DNA from: Spirochaetaceae bacterium
GTDB lineage: Bacteria; Spirochaetota; Spirochaetia; Treponematales; Rectinemataceae
Reading direction: 5' to 3'
DNA: 64,000 nt
Assembly (NCBI GenBank): GCA_025355995.1
Contig: JANXYQ010000136.1
Location: forward strand, 1-64,000
Shown: piece by piece, positions 33,989 through 43,154 of the stretch
Numbering within the stretch: position 1 is the first letter of the stretch
Layout: each line of letters starts with the position of its first letter
Program-made: the position numbers and the translations under genes
Notes under the pieces: model-generated
What the model was told of the DNA's origin: nothing
Database searches by the model: none
Seen by the model: the letters and a program-made list of their open reading frames with translations, nothing else

Positions 33989-35575
33989 CTATAGGTAGGC
34001 CTTGTAGCGCCTCTCGATATCGTTGATGAGCTTGTACTCGATGGAATCGACGAGGGCCAGCCAGCTCGCCTCGATGATGTCGGTGGACACGCCGACGGTG
34101 GTCCACGCCTCCTCGCCGTCGGAGCTCTCGATGAGGACACGGACGGAGGCGGCCGAGGCCCCCTGCGTGTCGAGGACGCGGACCTTGTAGTCCGTGAGCC
34201 GCATCGTCGAGAGGGCGGGATAGAACTTCACGAGGGCCTTGCGGAGCGCGAGGTCGAGGGCATTCACGGGCCCGTCGCCCTCGGCGGCGCTGATCGCGTC
34301 CTCGCCGTCGACCCTGATCTTCACGAGGGCCTGGGCGGAGAGCTTGCCCTCCGTCGGCTCCTCGCCGATCGTCCGGTAGTGGCCGAGCTCGAAGAAGGCC
34401 TTGTACTTGCCAGCGGCCTTCCGCATGAGGAGGTCGAAGCTGGCGTCGGCGCTCTCGAACTGGTAGCCGAGCCTCTCCATCTCCTTGAGGCGCCTCATCA
34501 CCTGCGCGACGAGGGGCGATTCCTTCGTCACCGTCGGATCCAGGCGCTTTACCCGATCGAGGATCACCGAGCGGCCGGAGACCTCGCTGGTCAGGATCCG
34601 CCGGGCGTTGCCGACGGTCTCGGGCGGCACGTGCTCGAAGGAGATCGGCGTCTTGGTCACCGCGTCCACGTGCATGCCCCCCTTGTGGGCGAAGGCGTGA
34701 AGGCCGACGTAGGGCAGGCCCTCGTCGAAGCTCACGTTGGCTATCTCCGCCACCCTTCGCGTGGAGCGGGAGAGCTTGGGCAGCGAGTCGGGCTTGAGGC
34801 ACTCGTGGCCCATCTTGAGCACGAGGTTGGCCGCGATGGTGGAGAGGTTGGCGTTCCCGCAGCGCTCGCCGAAGCCGACGAGGGTTCCCTGGACCTGGGT
34901 CGCGCCCGCCCTGACCGAGGCCATCGAGTTCGCGACCGCGAGGCCGGAGTCGTTGTGCGCGTGGATTCCGATCGGCATTCCCAGCTCCTTGAGCACCCGC
35001 GCGCTGAGCTCGCCCACCCTGTCGGGGAGGCTGCCGCCGTTCGTGTCGCAGAGCACGAGGGTCTCAGCGCCCGCCTCCGCGGCGGCGCGCAGGGTCGACA
35101 TCGCGTACTCGCCGTCCGCGACGAAGCCGTCGAAGAAATGCTCCGCGTCGTAGATCACGCGGCGCCCGGCGGCCTTGAGGAAGGCCACCGTGTCCCGGAT
35201 CATGCCGAGGTTCTCCTCGAGGCTGACCTTCAGGACCTCCTTCACGTGGAGGTCCCAGCTCTTGCCGAAGATCACCACGACCGGGGTCTCGGCGCCCAGG
35301 AGGCTTCGGAGTCCCTCGTCCTCGGCGCAGGAGATCCCTCGGCGCCGCGTGGAGCCGAAGGCGGCGAGGGCGGCGTTCTTGAGCTCGATGCCGCGCGCCT
35401 CCTTGAAGAAGTCGAGGTCCTTGGGGTTGGAGCCGGGGTTGCCCGCCTCGATGAGGTCGACCCCGAGATCGTCGAGGGCCCTCGCTATGTTGAGCTTGTC
35501 CGTCACCGAGAAGCTTATTCCCTCGCCCTGCGCGCCGTCGCGCAGGGTCGAGTCAAGAACCACTATCCGGCTCAC
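33989..35575 (-). CDS. cimA: (R)-citramalate synthase
   Basis: 528 residues. Condenses pyruvate and acetyl-CoA to citramalate, giving a threonine-independent route to 2-oxobutyrate and isoleucine. [22 protein letters not shown] is the CimA form of the HMGL-like signature (LeuA has LRDGEQAPG). [21 protein letters not shown] and the [11 protein letters not shown] segment also fit CimA. A C-terminal regulatory (LeuA dimer-like) domain occupies about residues 400-528. GTG 35575 has GGAGG six bases before it, inside the leuA 3' end (23-base overlap). Confidence 0.93.
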   Translation of the reverse strand: MSRIVVLDSTLRDGAQGEGISFSVTDKLNIARALDDLGVDLIEAGNPGSNPKDLDFFKEARGIELKNAALAAFGSTRRRGISCAEDEGLRSLLGAETPVVVIFGKSWDLHVKEVLKVSLEENLGMIRDTVAFLKAAGRRVIYDAEHFFDGFVADGEYAMSTLRAAAEAGAETLVLCDTNGGSLPDRVGELSARVLKELGMPIGIHAHNDSGLAVANSMASVRAGATQVQGTLVGFGERCGNANLSTIAANLVLKMGHECLKPDSLPKLSRSTRRVAEIANVSFDEGLPYVGLHAFAHKGGMHVDAVTKTPISFEHVPPETVGNARRILTSEVSGRSVILDRVKRLDPTVTKESPLVAQVMRRLKEMERLGYQFESADASFDLLMRKAAGKYKAFFELGHYRTIGEEPTEGKLSAQALVKIRVDGEDAISAAEGDGPVNALDLALRKALVKFYPALSTMRLTDYKVRVLDTQGASAASVRVLIESSDGEEAWTTVGVSTDIIEASWLALVDSIEYKLINDIERRYKAYL

Positions 35576-37094
35576 GCGTGTCCTCCGTATCCTGCGCCAT
35601 CGCGTTTATCGCCGCGATGTAGGCCTTGATGCTCGCCTCCACGACGTCCGTCGAGAGCCCCCGCCCGTTGTAGCGCCTGCCTCCGAACTGGATCCTCACC
35701 CGAGCCTCGCCCTGCGCGTCCTTGCCCCCGGTCACGGCGTCGAGGGAGAAGTCCTCGAGGACGGGATGCTTGCCGACGATCTTGTCGATGGCCTTGAAGC
35801 TCGCGTCGATGGGGCCGTCCCCGAGCGAGACCCGCTCGGGCATAGGCGCGTCCTGGCCGATGAGCCTCACCGCGCTCGTCGCGGCGATGCCCGAGCCCGA
35901 GTTGATGACGAAGCGGTCGAGCCTGAAGGTCTCGTTCACCTTGGCCGAGACGCCGAGCACGAGGGCCTCGAGGTCGCGGTCGGTGACCGTCTTCTTCTTG
36001 TCAGCCAGCTCCTTGAAGCCCTCGAAGAGGGCCGGCAGGGCGCCCGGCCGCGGGTGGAAGCCGAGGAAGGCGACCCGCTCCTCGAAGGCGGCGCGGCCGG
36101 AGTGCTTGCCGAGCACGAGCCTGCTCGTCGGGAGCCCGACCGACTCGGGCGTCATGATCTCGTAGGTGGCCTTGTTCGCCGCGAGGCCGGCCTGGTGGCC
36201 GCCGGACTCGTGCGCGAAGGCGTTGTCGCCGACGATGGCCTTGTTGGGCTGGGGCCTGACCCCGGTCACGGCCTGGACCAGCTTGGAGGTGCCGTAGATC
36301 TGGGTCGTGTCGACCCCGCAGTAGGCGTGCAGGACGTCCGCCCTCGTAGCCAGGCACATCACCAGCTCCTCGAGGGCCGCGTTGCCGGCCCTTTCGCCGA
36401 GGCCGTTGATCGTGCACTCGACCTGCTGGGCCCCGGCCCCTATCGCGGCCAAGGTGTTAGCGACCGCCAGGCCGAGGTCGTCGTGGCAGTGGGCGGAGAG
36501 CGTCGCCTTCTCGATGTCGGGCACGCCCCCGCGCACCCTGCGGATGAGCTCGGCGTACTCGTCCGGCACCGAATAGCCCACCGTGTCGGGCACGTTCACT
36601 ATCGCGGCGCCGGCGCCGATGGCCGCCTGCAGGACCCGGCAGAGGAAATCGGGATCCGAGCGAGTGGCGTCCTCGGCGGAGAACTGGACCTCGGGGCAGA
36701 GCGCCCTCGCCCGCCTGACCGCGGAGGCCGCGAGCTCGAGCACCTGGTCGGGGCCCATGCGCAGCCTGTATTCCATGAGCAGGGGCGAGGTGGCGAGCAC
36801 GACGTGTATCCGAGGCCGCTCGGCCCCGCGCACCGCCTCCCAGGCGGCGTCGATGTCCTTGTCCACCGCCCGCGCGAGGCTCGCGATCGTGGGACCGCGC
36901 ACCACGCGCGCTATCTCCTTGACGGAGGCGAAGTCGCCCGGGCTCGTGACCGGATAGCCGGCCTCGATGACGTCGACTCCCAGGCGCGCGAGCTGGCGGG
37001 CCACCTCGAGCTTCTCGTCGAGGTTCATGCTGAAGCCCGGAGCCTGTTCCCCGTCCCTGAGAGTCGTATCGAGAATAACTATCCTACGCGGCAT
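35553..37094 (-). CDS. leuA: 2-isopropylmalate synthase
   Basis: 513 residues. First committed step of leucine synthesis. [28 protein letters not shown] with catalytic Arg/Asp, [37 protein letters not shown] with the metal His residues, and a C-terminal leucine-feedback domain from about 370. ATG 37094 is preferred to GTG 37106 because GAGG lies seven bases before it. A 150-base gap holding nested inverted repeats separates it from ilvC; cimA follows with overlap. Confidence 0.95.
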   Translation of the reverse strand: MPRRIVILDTTLRDGEQAPGFSMNLDEKLEVARQLARLGVDVIEAGYPVTSPGDFASVKEIARVVRGPTIASLARAVDKDIDAAWEAVRGAERPRIHVVLATSPLLMEYRLRMGPDQVLELAASAVRRARALCPEVQFSAEDATRSDPDFLCRVLQAAIGAGAAIVNVPDTVGYSVPDEYAELIRRVRGGVPDIEKATLSAHCHDDLGLAVANTLAAIGAGAQQVECTINGLGERAGNAALEELVMCLATRADVLHAYCGVDTTQIYGTSKLVQAVTGVRPQPNKAIVGDNAFAHESGGHQAGLAANKATYEIMTPESVGLPTSRLVLGKHSGRAAFEERVAFLGFHPRPGALPALFEGFKELADKKKTVTDRDLEALVLGVSAKVNETFRLDRFVINSGSGIAATSAVRLIGQDAPMPERVSLGDGPIDASFKAIDKIVGKHPVLEDFSLDAVTGGKDAQGEARVRIQFGGRRYNGRGLSTDVVEASIKAYIAAINAMAQDTEDTREPDSGS

Positions 37095-37128
37095 TTCGGG
37101 CCTCACTTGTGCGAGAAAAAAGAAGAAG

Positions 37129-37237
37129 GACCGCGAAGGGGAGGAGGGAAGGGAAGCGCGCGAAGGGGAAAATCCCGGTGGGCGAGAGTCCCCCTTGGCG
37201 ATTCCCCTTCGCGCCCCTCTTTCGCGCCTTCGCGGTC
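37129..37237. repeat. Nested inverted repeats between ilvC and leuA
   Basis: Outer arms GACCGCGAAGG (37129-37139) and 37227-37237 pair exactly; inner arms GCGCGAAGGGGAA (37158-37170) and 37202-37214 pair exactly. Together they fold most of the 150-base gap into one imperfect long hairpin. There is no T-run on either side. It may be an mRNA processing or stabilising element inside the operon, or a repeat of palindromic type. Confidence 0.75.
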
Positions 37238-37244
37238 GACCGCA

Positions 37245-38285
<1,041 letters not shown>

Positions 38286-38314
38286 CTAGCGGGTAGTTCA
38301 CTGTGTTTGGCTCG

Positions 38315-38348
38315 CCGCCCCTCGGGTCCTTCCGGACCCCAGGGGCGG
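38315..38348. repeat. Strong hairpin between ilvN and ilvC
   Basis: CCGCCCCT (38315-38322) and AGGGGCGG (38341-38348) flank GGGTCC (38324-38329) and GGACCC (38334-38339). The result is a 14-bp GC-rich stem with one C/C mismatch and a 4-base loop, starting at the base next to the ilvN stop. There is no T-run after it in the direction of transcription. Likely a partial terminator, attenuator or RNA processing site. Confidence 0.75.
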
Positions 38349-38846
38349 CTAAATAAGAGATAACAGGGAGGAACCGCGCTCGAGGGCCGCGATGCCCGTG
38401 CGGGCGAGCTCGCGTATCCCGTAGGGCGCGAGCAGCTCGATGAGGCCGTCGACCTTTTCCTGGTCGCCCGTGACCTCGATGGTCAGGGTATCGGAGGAGA
38501 CGTCGACGATGCGGGCGCGGAATATGCTGGCTATCTGGACGATATCGGGACGCCCCCCGTGGGAGGCCGCGACTTTTATCAAGGCGAGCTCGCGATAGAC
38601 CGCCTTGCCCGAATCCAGGAGGCGCACGGATGCCACCTCGACGAGCTTCTCGAGCTGCTTCTGGATCTGCTCGATGGTCGACTCGTCCCCGCGCACTACA
38701 ATGGTCATGCGCGAGACGCCAGGCTCCTGGGTTTCGCCTACGGTCAGGCTGTCGATGTTGTAGCCCCGACGGCTAAAAAGCCCCGACACGCGGGAGAGTA
38801 CGCCCGCATGGTTCTGGACCAATGCCGAAAGGACATATCGTTCCAT
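38349..38846 (-). CDS. ilvN: Acetolactate synthase, regulatory (small) subunit
   Basis: 165 residues. An ACT domain opens the protein (LSALVQNHAGVLSRVSGLFSRRGYNIDSLTVG), which binds valine for feedback, followed by the second ferredoxin-like domain typical of long IlvN/IlvH. It regulates the catalytic subunit IlvB, encoded nine genes downstream. It is the first gene of the minus-strand biosynthetic run; no Shine-Dalgarno sequence is seen before ATG 38846 and a promoter lies close upstream. Confidence 0.95.
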   Translation of the reverse strand: MERYVLSALVQNHAGVLSRVSGLFSRRGYNIDSLTVGETQEPGVSRMTIVVRGDESTIEQIQKQLEKLVEVASVRLLDSGKAVYRELALIKVAASHGGRPDIVQIASIFRARIVDVSSDTLTIEVTGDQEKVDGLIELLAPYGIRELARTGIAALERGSSLLSLI

Positions 38847-38855
38847 AGGCTGGAT

Positions 38856-38884
38856 AACGTATCGCAGAGTGAAATGCTTGTAAA
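38856..38884 (-). promoter_or_regulatory. Promoter of the ilvN-to-aroA run
   Basis: Minus strand TTTACA (38884-38879), 17-base spacer, TACGTT (38861-38856), nine bases before the ilvN ATG. The short distance and missing ribosome-binding site suggest a leaderless or nearly leaderless transcript, which leaves no room for a leader-peptide attenuator unless another promoter lies further upstream. Confidence 0.4.
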
Positions 38885-39020
38885 GAGGCCAAGGCTGGAT
38901 AGCGGATGTTTATGCCTGCAAAAGCCAATAATGGCGCGACAAATCAAATAATTGCGGAGTATTCACGGCGCGACGTTTCAACAATCGAAACGACGATCGT
39001 ATATCGAGCATCGCGATTAG

Positions 39021-39545
39021 CTAGAGATTCGTGATCCGCGACGAGATGCCCTTGCGCCAATCCTTCTTCTCGCCCTCTTTCTCCCACTGAATGCGGCGCT
39101 TGACCGAAAAGGCGCTCTCGTTCTTGTCCTTGAATTCGACTACGGCGAAGGATCCCGACCCGAGGTAGACCAGCTTCTCGGTCGCCGCGAGGGTTTCCGA
39201 GGCGCTCACGCGCTCCAGTACGCAATCGAAATGGGCAGGCTCTCCCGTGTCCCTGCTTGCGGAAACGGCGGTCGCGAGATCGTAGACGGGCTTCCCGCAA
39301 AGCGGGCACAGGGGCATGTCGCGGGGGTCCTGGGCCTGGCGGGGAAGGCTGCCGGGGCTCGATTCGGCGTTCGGCGCGCCGCCGGCAGCGGCCTCTCGCT
39401 GGGCGTCGGGTCCGCTTGGCCGCGGGCTGCCCTCGCGGGGCCCGCCGTGGCGGGCCCTGAATCCTCGATGCCTGCCGCCGCGCCGCCCCTGGCCCTCTTC
39501 GGGACCCGCTTTTCCGCCAGTATTTTCCGGTCGCTCGTCGGCCAT
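39021..39545 (-). CDS. Putative zinc-binding protein of unknown function
   Basis: 174 residues. The first 75 or so are low-complexity and rich in Gly, Arg, Pro and Ala. The C-terminal part has a probable zinc knuckle, CPLCGKPVYD then HFDCVLER, followed by LVYLGSGSFAVVEFKDKNESAFSVKRRIQWE. The zinc ligands would be the two Cys of CPLC, His and Cys of HFDC. Proteins of this kind are found in spirochaetes near yraN but I do not know a function. ATG 39545 has GGAG seven bases upstream and TATAAT occurs on this strand near 39610. Confidence 0.7.
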   Translation of the reverse strand: MADERPENTGGKAGPEEGQGRRGGRHRGFRARHGGPREGSPRPSGPDAQREAAAGGAPNAESSPGSLPRQAQDPRDMPLCPLCGKPVYDLATAVSASRDTGEPAHFDCVLERVSASETLAATEKLVYLGSGSFAVVEFKDKNESAFSVKRRIQWEKEGEKKDWRKGISSRITNL

Positions 39546-39625
39546 CGGGCACTCCTCAACGCAAGCCTGTCCTGATTCGCGGGGCCTTCGAAAAGGCCTG
39601 GCGGATTATATCATCCCGGCCCGTC

Positions 39626-39877
39626 TTAGCGAAGGGTCAACCTGGCGCTCAGCACGGTCGCGATCCTGAGGATCGCCCCGTTCATGTAGTCCGCGTCGCC
39701 GAGCTTGGCCTTCAGCTCCGCCAGCCGCTTCGGATCCGTCCGCGGCCGGGCCCCGTCGATGCGCAGGCGCCGCGGGGCTCGCCGATGCGCGGGGGTCGCG
39801 AGGCCCGGGACGCTCCCCGGCTCGCTCGCGGTCGCCAGCTTGATCCCCGGGCTTTGTAGTGCATTTCGGCTCGTCAT
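39626..39877 (-). CDS. Small conserved-looking protein coupled to yraN
   Basis: 83 residues. The start overlaps the yraN stop (ATGA 39877-39874), which is the main support. The N-terminal 50 residues are rich in Ala, Pro and Arg; the C-terminal DPKRLAELKAKLGDADYMNGAILRIATVLSARLTLR looks like two helices. It has no membrane segment and no recognised family. It lies between yraN and the zinc-knuckle gene in the same direction. Confidence 0.6.
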   Translation of the reverse strand: MTSRNALQSPGIKLATASEPGSVPGLATPAHRRAPRRLRIDGARPRTDPKRLAELKAKLGDADYMNGAILRIATVLSARLTLR

Positions 39878-40242
39878 GGCTCTCCCGTAAACGCCGAAGG
39901 ATAGCGTTCGACGACCGCGCCGCCCCTAACGAGGATGACGTCGAATCGCACGCTCCAGTCATTATATTCTCGATGCCGGGAGAGGAAGATTTTAGACGTT
40001 TCGACGATTCTTCGTCGCTTATCTGGGCCGATGGCCCTTTCGAGCTCCTCGGGACCCAGGAATTCCCAGGACTTTACCTCGACGAAGGCGATAACCCCGC
40101 CTCGGGTCGCCGCGATATCGATCTCGCCGCCCCTCCAGCGGAAATTCCTCGCCGCTATCGCCCAGCCCTCGCCCTCCAGGAAAGCGGCCGCGAGGTCCTC
40201 GCCGGCGCGGCCCTTCGCCGCCGAGCTTGCGCGGGCGCCCAC
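39874..40242 (-). CDS. yraN: YraN family (UPF0102) endonuclease-like protein
   Basis: 122 residues. GRAGEDLAAAFLEGEGWAIAARNFRWRGGEIDIAATRGGVIAFVEVKSW contains the GEID...FVEVK pattern of restriction-endonuclease-like folds (Glu, Asp and the E-x-K motif conserved). Followed by RRRIVETSKIFLSRH. The cellular role is unclear; the family is near universal in bacteria. It starts at GTG 40242, 13 bases after the HD-GYP gene, across a hairpin. Confidence 0.92.
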   Translation of the reverse strand: MGARASSAAKGRAGEDLAAAFLEGEGWAIAARNFRWRGGEIDIAATRGGVIAFVEVKSWEFLGPEELERAIGPDKRRRIVETSKIFLSRHREYNDWSVRFDVILVRGGAVVERYPSAFTGEP

Positions 40243-40247
40243 CGGCT

Positions 40248-40270
40248 CTCGCCGGCTATTGGCCGGCGAG
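40248..40270. repeat. Hairpin at the HD-GYP / yraN junction
   Basis: CTCGCCGGC (40248-40256) and GCCGGCGAG (40262-40270) pair perfectly around TATTG. The stem spans the HD-GYP stop codon and lies just before the yraN start on the minus strand. It could modulate yraN translation. Confidence 0.55.
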
Positions 40271-41404
40271 CTCCTTCGGATCCAGGGCCCTGGCTATGAA
40301 GAGGGTCTTCTCGGCGACCAGGTCGACGGGGTCGCCCTCGTCTCCCTCGTAGCGCTTGCCGAATTCGTCGACGATGATCCTGAGCCTGGGCCTCAAGGGA
40401 GCCTCGGGGTGGGTCTCGATGACCTTGGCGATCGCGGAGTTGTTGAGGAGGACGGTCGAGCCCAGGGGGTAGATCCCCATGCTCTTTATGAAGGCCTTGA
40501 GGATATCCGGGTCGAAGCGGCGGGAATTGTCCGAGAGGAGGGCCTTCATCGCCGCGTAGCCGATCATCGAGTTTCGGTACGGCTTCTCGCTGACCATGGC
40601 CTCGAAGGCGTCCGCTATCGAGACGATGCGCGCCAGAGCGTCGATGTCGACGCCCGTCGTCTTGCGAGGATAGCCCTCGGAGTCCCAGCGCTCGTGATGC
40701 TGGAGGCCGATGAGGCCGACGTCGTCGGGATACATGAGCTCCTTCGTTATGATCCGGTACGAGAGGAGGGGATGGGCGCGCACCTTCTGCGCCTCGTCCT
40801 CGCTCAGGGCTCCCTTCTTCTTGACTATCGAGTCGGGGATCCTGAGCATGCCCGAATCGTGGAGCAGGGCGCCCGCGGCCAGGTAGGAGAGCTTGTACGG
40901 GGAGAGCTTGAGGGTGACGCCCATGACCGACGAGAGGATGGCGGTATTGACCCCGGCCCTCGCGAGGTCGGGCCCGACGTTCTGCGAGCCGAGGATGGCG
41001 GAAATGGCCGAATCGCGCTCGTCGCGGACGAGGGCGAGGACGCCCTGGGCTATCTGATCGACGGCCTTCGACTCGATGGGTTCGCTCTTGCGGATCTTGT
41101 CGTAGATCTGGGCGAGCCGGTCCACGAGCTCGGTGTAGCGCAGGTACAGTTCCCGGCTGCCGGCGAAGCCCTGGGGCTTCGGCTTCACGGCCTCGGCGCC
41201 CGATGCCCCGGCCGGGGAGACGACCTCGTCGAGGAGGTTGCCCTCGGTTATGACGAAAGCCACGCCCCAGCGCTTGAGGGCGTCGATGTCCTTCTGCTTG
41301 ACCCCGACCGCGGCGGGCACGAGAAGGTTCTTGTCGTCGATATAGACGTCCTCGGAGAATCTAGAGCCTGGTTTGATCTGATCCAAGGCGATTCTTTTCT
41401 TCAT
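40256..41404 (-). CDS. HD-GYP domain protein (likely cyclic-di-GMP phosphodiesterase)
   Basis: 382 residues from ATG 41404 (MKKRIALDQIKPG). An N-terminal DUF3391-like region (SRFSEDVYIDDKNLLVPAAVGVKQKDIDALKRWGV) precedes the HD-GYP domain: LLHDSGMLRIPD (HD pair), HHERWDSEGYP (the HHE and GYP signature, complete) and IVSIADAFEAMVSEKPYR. The metal and c-di-GMP residues appear intact, so hydrolysis of cyclic-di-GMP is likely. It is coupled by ATGA to the FlhB-like gene, suggesting a link between second-messenger turnover and flagellar export or motility. Confidence 0.9.
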   Translation of the reverse strand: MKKRIALDQIKPGSRFSEDVYIDDKNLLVPAAVGVKQKDIDALKRWGVAFVITEGNLLDEVVSPAGASGAEAVKPKPQGFAGSRELYLRYTELVDRLAQIYDKIRKSEPIESKAVDQIAQGVLALVRDERDSAISAILGSQNVGPDLARAGVNTAILSSVMGVTLKLSPYKLSYLAAGALLHDSGMLRIPDSIVKKKGALSEDEAQKVRAHPLLSYRIITKELMYPDDVGLIGLQHHERWDSEGYPRKTTGVDIDALARIVSIADAFEAMVSEKPYRNSMIGYAAMKALLSDNSRRFDPDILKAFIKSMGIYPLGSTVLLNNSAIAKVIETHPEAPLRPRLRIIVDEFGKRYEGDEGDPVDLVAEKTLFIARALDPKELAGQ

Positions 41405-41667
41405 ACATCCTCTATCGACTTCACGAAGGCGAAAACCCTCGCGACGATCTCGAAGCATTCCTCGGGCACGTAGGACCCGACATCCATGGGGAAGACGGCC
41501 TGCGCGAGACTCTCGTCCGCGACCACGGGCACGCCCGCCTCCCTCGCGATCGCCACGAGGCGATCGGCGGCCCGGCCCTCCGCCTTGGCGGCCAGGAAGG
41601 GCGCCGGGAGACCTGCCCAGTACCTAAGCGCGACCGCCTTGGGTTTCCCCCGCCCGCGCCTATGCAT
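41401..41667 (-). CDS. FlhB cytoplasmic-domain-like protein (YlqH type)
   Basis: 88 residues equivalent to the C-terminal export-switch domain of FlhB/EscU, without its membrane part: AVALRYWAGLPAPFLAAKAEGRAADRLVAIAREAGVPVVADESLAQAVFPMDVGSYVPEECFEIVARVFAFV. The NPTH autocleavage motif of FlhB is absent. Small free-standing copies (YlqH in Bacillus) can interact with the flagellar export apparatus. It overlaps the FliK-like gene by 8 bases and the HD-GYP gene by ATGA. Confidence 0.88.
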   Translation of the reverse strand: MHRRGRGKPKAVALRYWAGLPAPFLAAKAEGRAADRLVAIAREAGVPVVADESLAQAVFPMDVGSYVPEECFEIVARVFAFVKSIEDV

Positions 41668-42748
41668 CGAGATCGAGTCCCTCGGCCGAGGCTCCCGGCG
41701 CGCCGCCCCTCGACGCCGCGCGGCGAGGGGAAAGTCCGACCGAGCAGGAGTGCGGCGCGAGCGCCGCCGCCAACTCGCCTAAGCGAGCGCGGCAGACGGC
41801 CGCCCTACCGTCCGGGCCCGCTATGTCGAGCGTCGGCGCCCTTCCGCCGCCGAAATCGAGGGAAAGCGACCAGTCCTCGGGGGCGGCTCCGCGCGACGCG
41901 GTAAAAACAGCCTGGAAAAGACCTTGGCCGCCTCGGACGTAGGGCAATTGTATACGAAAGCATCCGCTGAAATCAACCGCGTCCAGGGAAAAGCGGAAAG
42001 GGACCAGGACCCAGCTGCCTTCGGGGCCTCGCAGGTGGTTGAAGAGAGCGAGCGTTTCGCCTTCCCCTCCGGCCTCCGCTCCCCCGATCCCGGCGACGAG
42101 GGAGCGCAGCAGGGAGCCGAGGACCCGCGGAAGCTCGCCCTCGGGAACCAGGGTCTCGCCATCGGACGCCCCGCCCTTCCCCCTTCCGTCCTGCCCTCCC
42201 CCTCCGGCGGAGCCTCCCCCGCCGCGCGAGAGGTCCGCGAGGCAGCCGAGAGCCGGCCCCTCGGCGGGGAGGCCCTTGGCCTCCATCTTGGCGGCGAGAT
42301 CGGTGAGCTCCCCGGCATCGGAGTCGTCTTGGAGGGCCGCGCGCCGGACCCTGGCCAGGGCGCGGGGGGACGGCGCGAGTCCCTCGCGGAGGAGGGCGGC
42401 GAGGGCGGCTCGCCCAGCCGCGTCGTTCGGAAGTCCGGCGGCCGAGAGGGCGCGAGCGAAGTCGGCTTCCCTATGCGGATCGGCGGCCAGTCGGAGCAGG
42501 ATTGCGTCGCCCGAACGCTCGACCCTGGCTTTCAGGATGGTTCCCGGCTCGAGGGCGCTCGCCGAGGAGGCGGACAGGAGCCTGTGGCCGATCGCGACGA
42601 GATAGAGCCCCGGTCCCGTACGTTCCCGCACGACGACGGAGACGGAAGCGCCGGCCTTGAGGCCGGCCTCGCGGCCGGCGCCTCGGCCGGCGCCCACGGA
42701 TGCTTCTACGATTCTAAGGGAAGGCTCGACCGGGCTCGGGGTCCTCAT
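41660..42748 (-). CDS. FliK/YlqG-like protein next to the FlhB-like gene
   Basis: 362 residues from ATG 42748 (MRTPSPVEPSLRIVEA); the longer upstream frame is compositionally non-coding. An Ala/Gly/Arg-rich N-terminus leads to a low-complexity glycine stretch (about 195-215), then a globular C-terminal part with GPEGSWVLVPFRFSLDAVDFSGCFRIQLPY. That segment is like the C-terminal domain of FliK-type hook-length proteins, and the position between rplS and an FlhB-like gene equals that of ylqG in Bacillus subtilis. Assignment rests mainly on this synteny; no Shine-Dalgarno sequence is clear. Confidence 0.6.
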   Translation of the reverse strand: MRTPSPVEPSLRIVEASVGAGRGAGREAGLKAGASVSVVVRERTGPGLYLVAIGHRLLSASSASALEPGTILKARVERSGDAILLRLAADPHREADFARALSAAGLPNDAAGRAALAALLREGLAPSPRALARVRRAALQDDSDAGELTDLAAKMEAKGLPAEGPALGCLADLSRGGGGSAGGGGQDGRGKGGASDGETLVPEGELPRVLGSLLRSLVAGIGGAEAGGEGETLALFNHLRGPEGSWVLVPFRFSLDAVDFSGCFRIQLPYVRGGQGLFQAVFTASRGAAPEDWSLSLDFGGGRAPTLDIAGPDGRAAVCRARLGELAAALAPHSCSVGLSPRRAASRGGAPGASAEGLDLDA

Positions 42749-42773
42749 CCTGAGGTTGATAGCCCTGAAAAGC

Positions 42774-43154
42774 CTAGGCCTTCGGAGCCTGGGCGGCCTC
42801 TTCCTTCCTGTTGGGGAGGAGGACCTTGACCTTGGACTTCTTGCCGACCTTGGAGCGGATGTAGTAGAGCTTGGCCCTTCGCACCTTGCCGGCACGGACG
42901 ACCTCGACCTTCTCGATCCTGGGGGAATTGACGGGGAACACGCGCTCCACGCCGACGCCGTAGGAGATCTTGCGGACCATGAAGGAATGGCCGATGCCGG
43001 CGTTCTTCATGGCTATGACGAGGCCCTCGTATATCTGGATTCGCTCGGTCTTTCCCTCTACGATCTTGAAGTGGACCTTAACGGTATCGCCGACCTTAAA
43101 GCCAAGCGGACCTGCCTTGATCTGCGGCGCCTGGATCTTCTGTATTAGGTTCAT
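42774..43154 (-). CDS. rplS: Ribosomal protein L19
   Basis: 126 residues. [37 protein letters not shown] and [33 protein letters not shown] are the L19 signatures, and [23 protein letters not shown] follows. A roughly 12-residue tail rich in Ala, Glu and Gln extends the usual end. GGGGGAG lies just before ATG 43154. Its first 59 bases overlap the trmD 3' end. L19 sits at the 30S-50S interface. Confidence 0.97.
   Translation of the reverse strand: MNLIQKIQAPQIKAGPLGFKVGDTVKVHFKIVEGKTERIQIYEGLVIAMKNAGIGHSFMVRKISYGVGVERVFPVNSPRIEKVEVVRAGKVRRAKLYYIRSKVGKKSKVKVLLPNRKEEAAQAPKA

Noticed and set aside
33978-34802. Upstream extension of leuC
   Set aside because: Out of frame with the well-defined cimA 3' half; a good ribosome-binding site exists at ATG 33977.
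38744-38947. Possible leader peptide for ilv attenuation upstream of ilvN
   Set aside because: The frame starts at TTG, is not rich in Leu/Ile/Val codons, runs into ilvN, and no terminator/antiterminator pair is evident.
42655-42710. GGCCGGC-rich repeat cluster as a mobile element
   Set aside because: It encodes the Ala/Gly/Arg-rich N-terminus of the FliK-like protein and is simple codon repetition rather than a defined palindromic unit.
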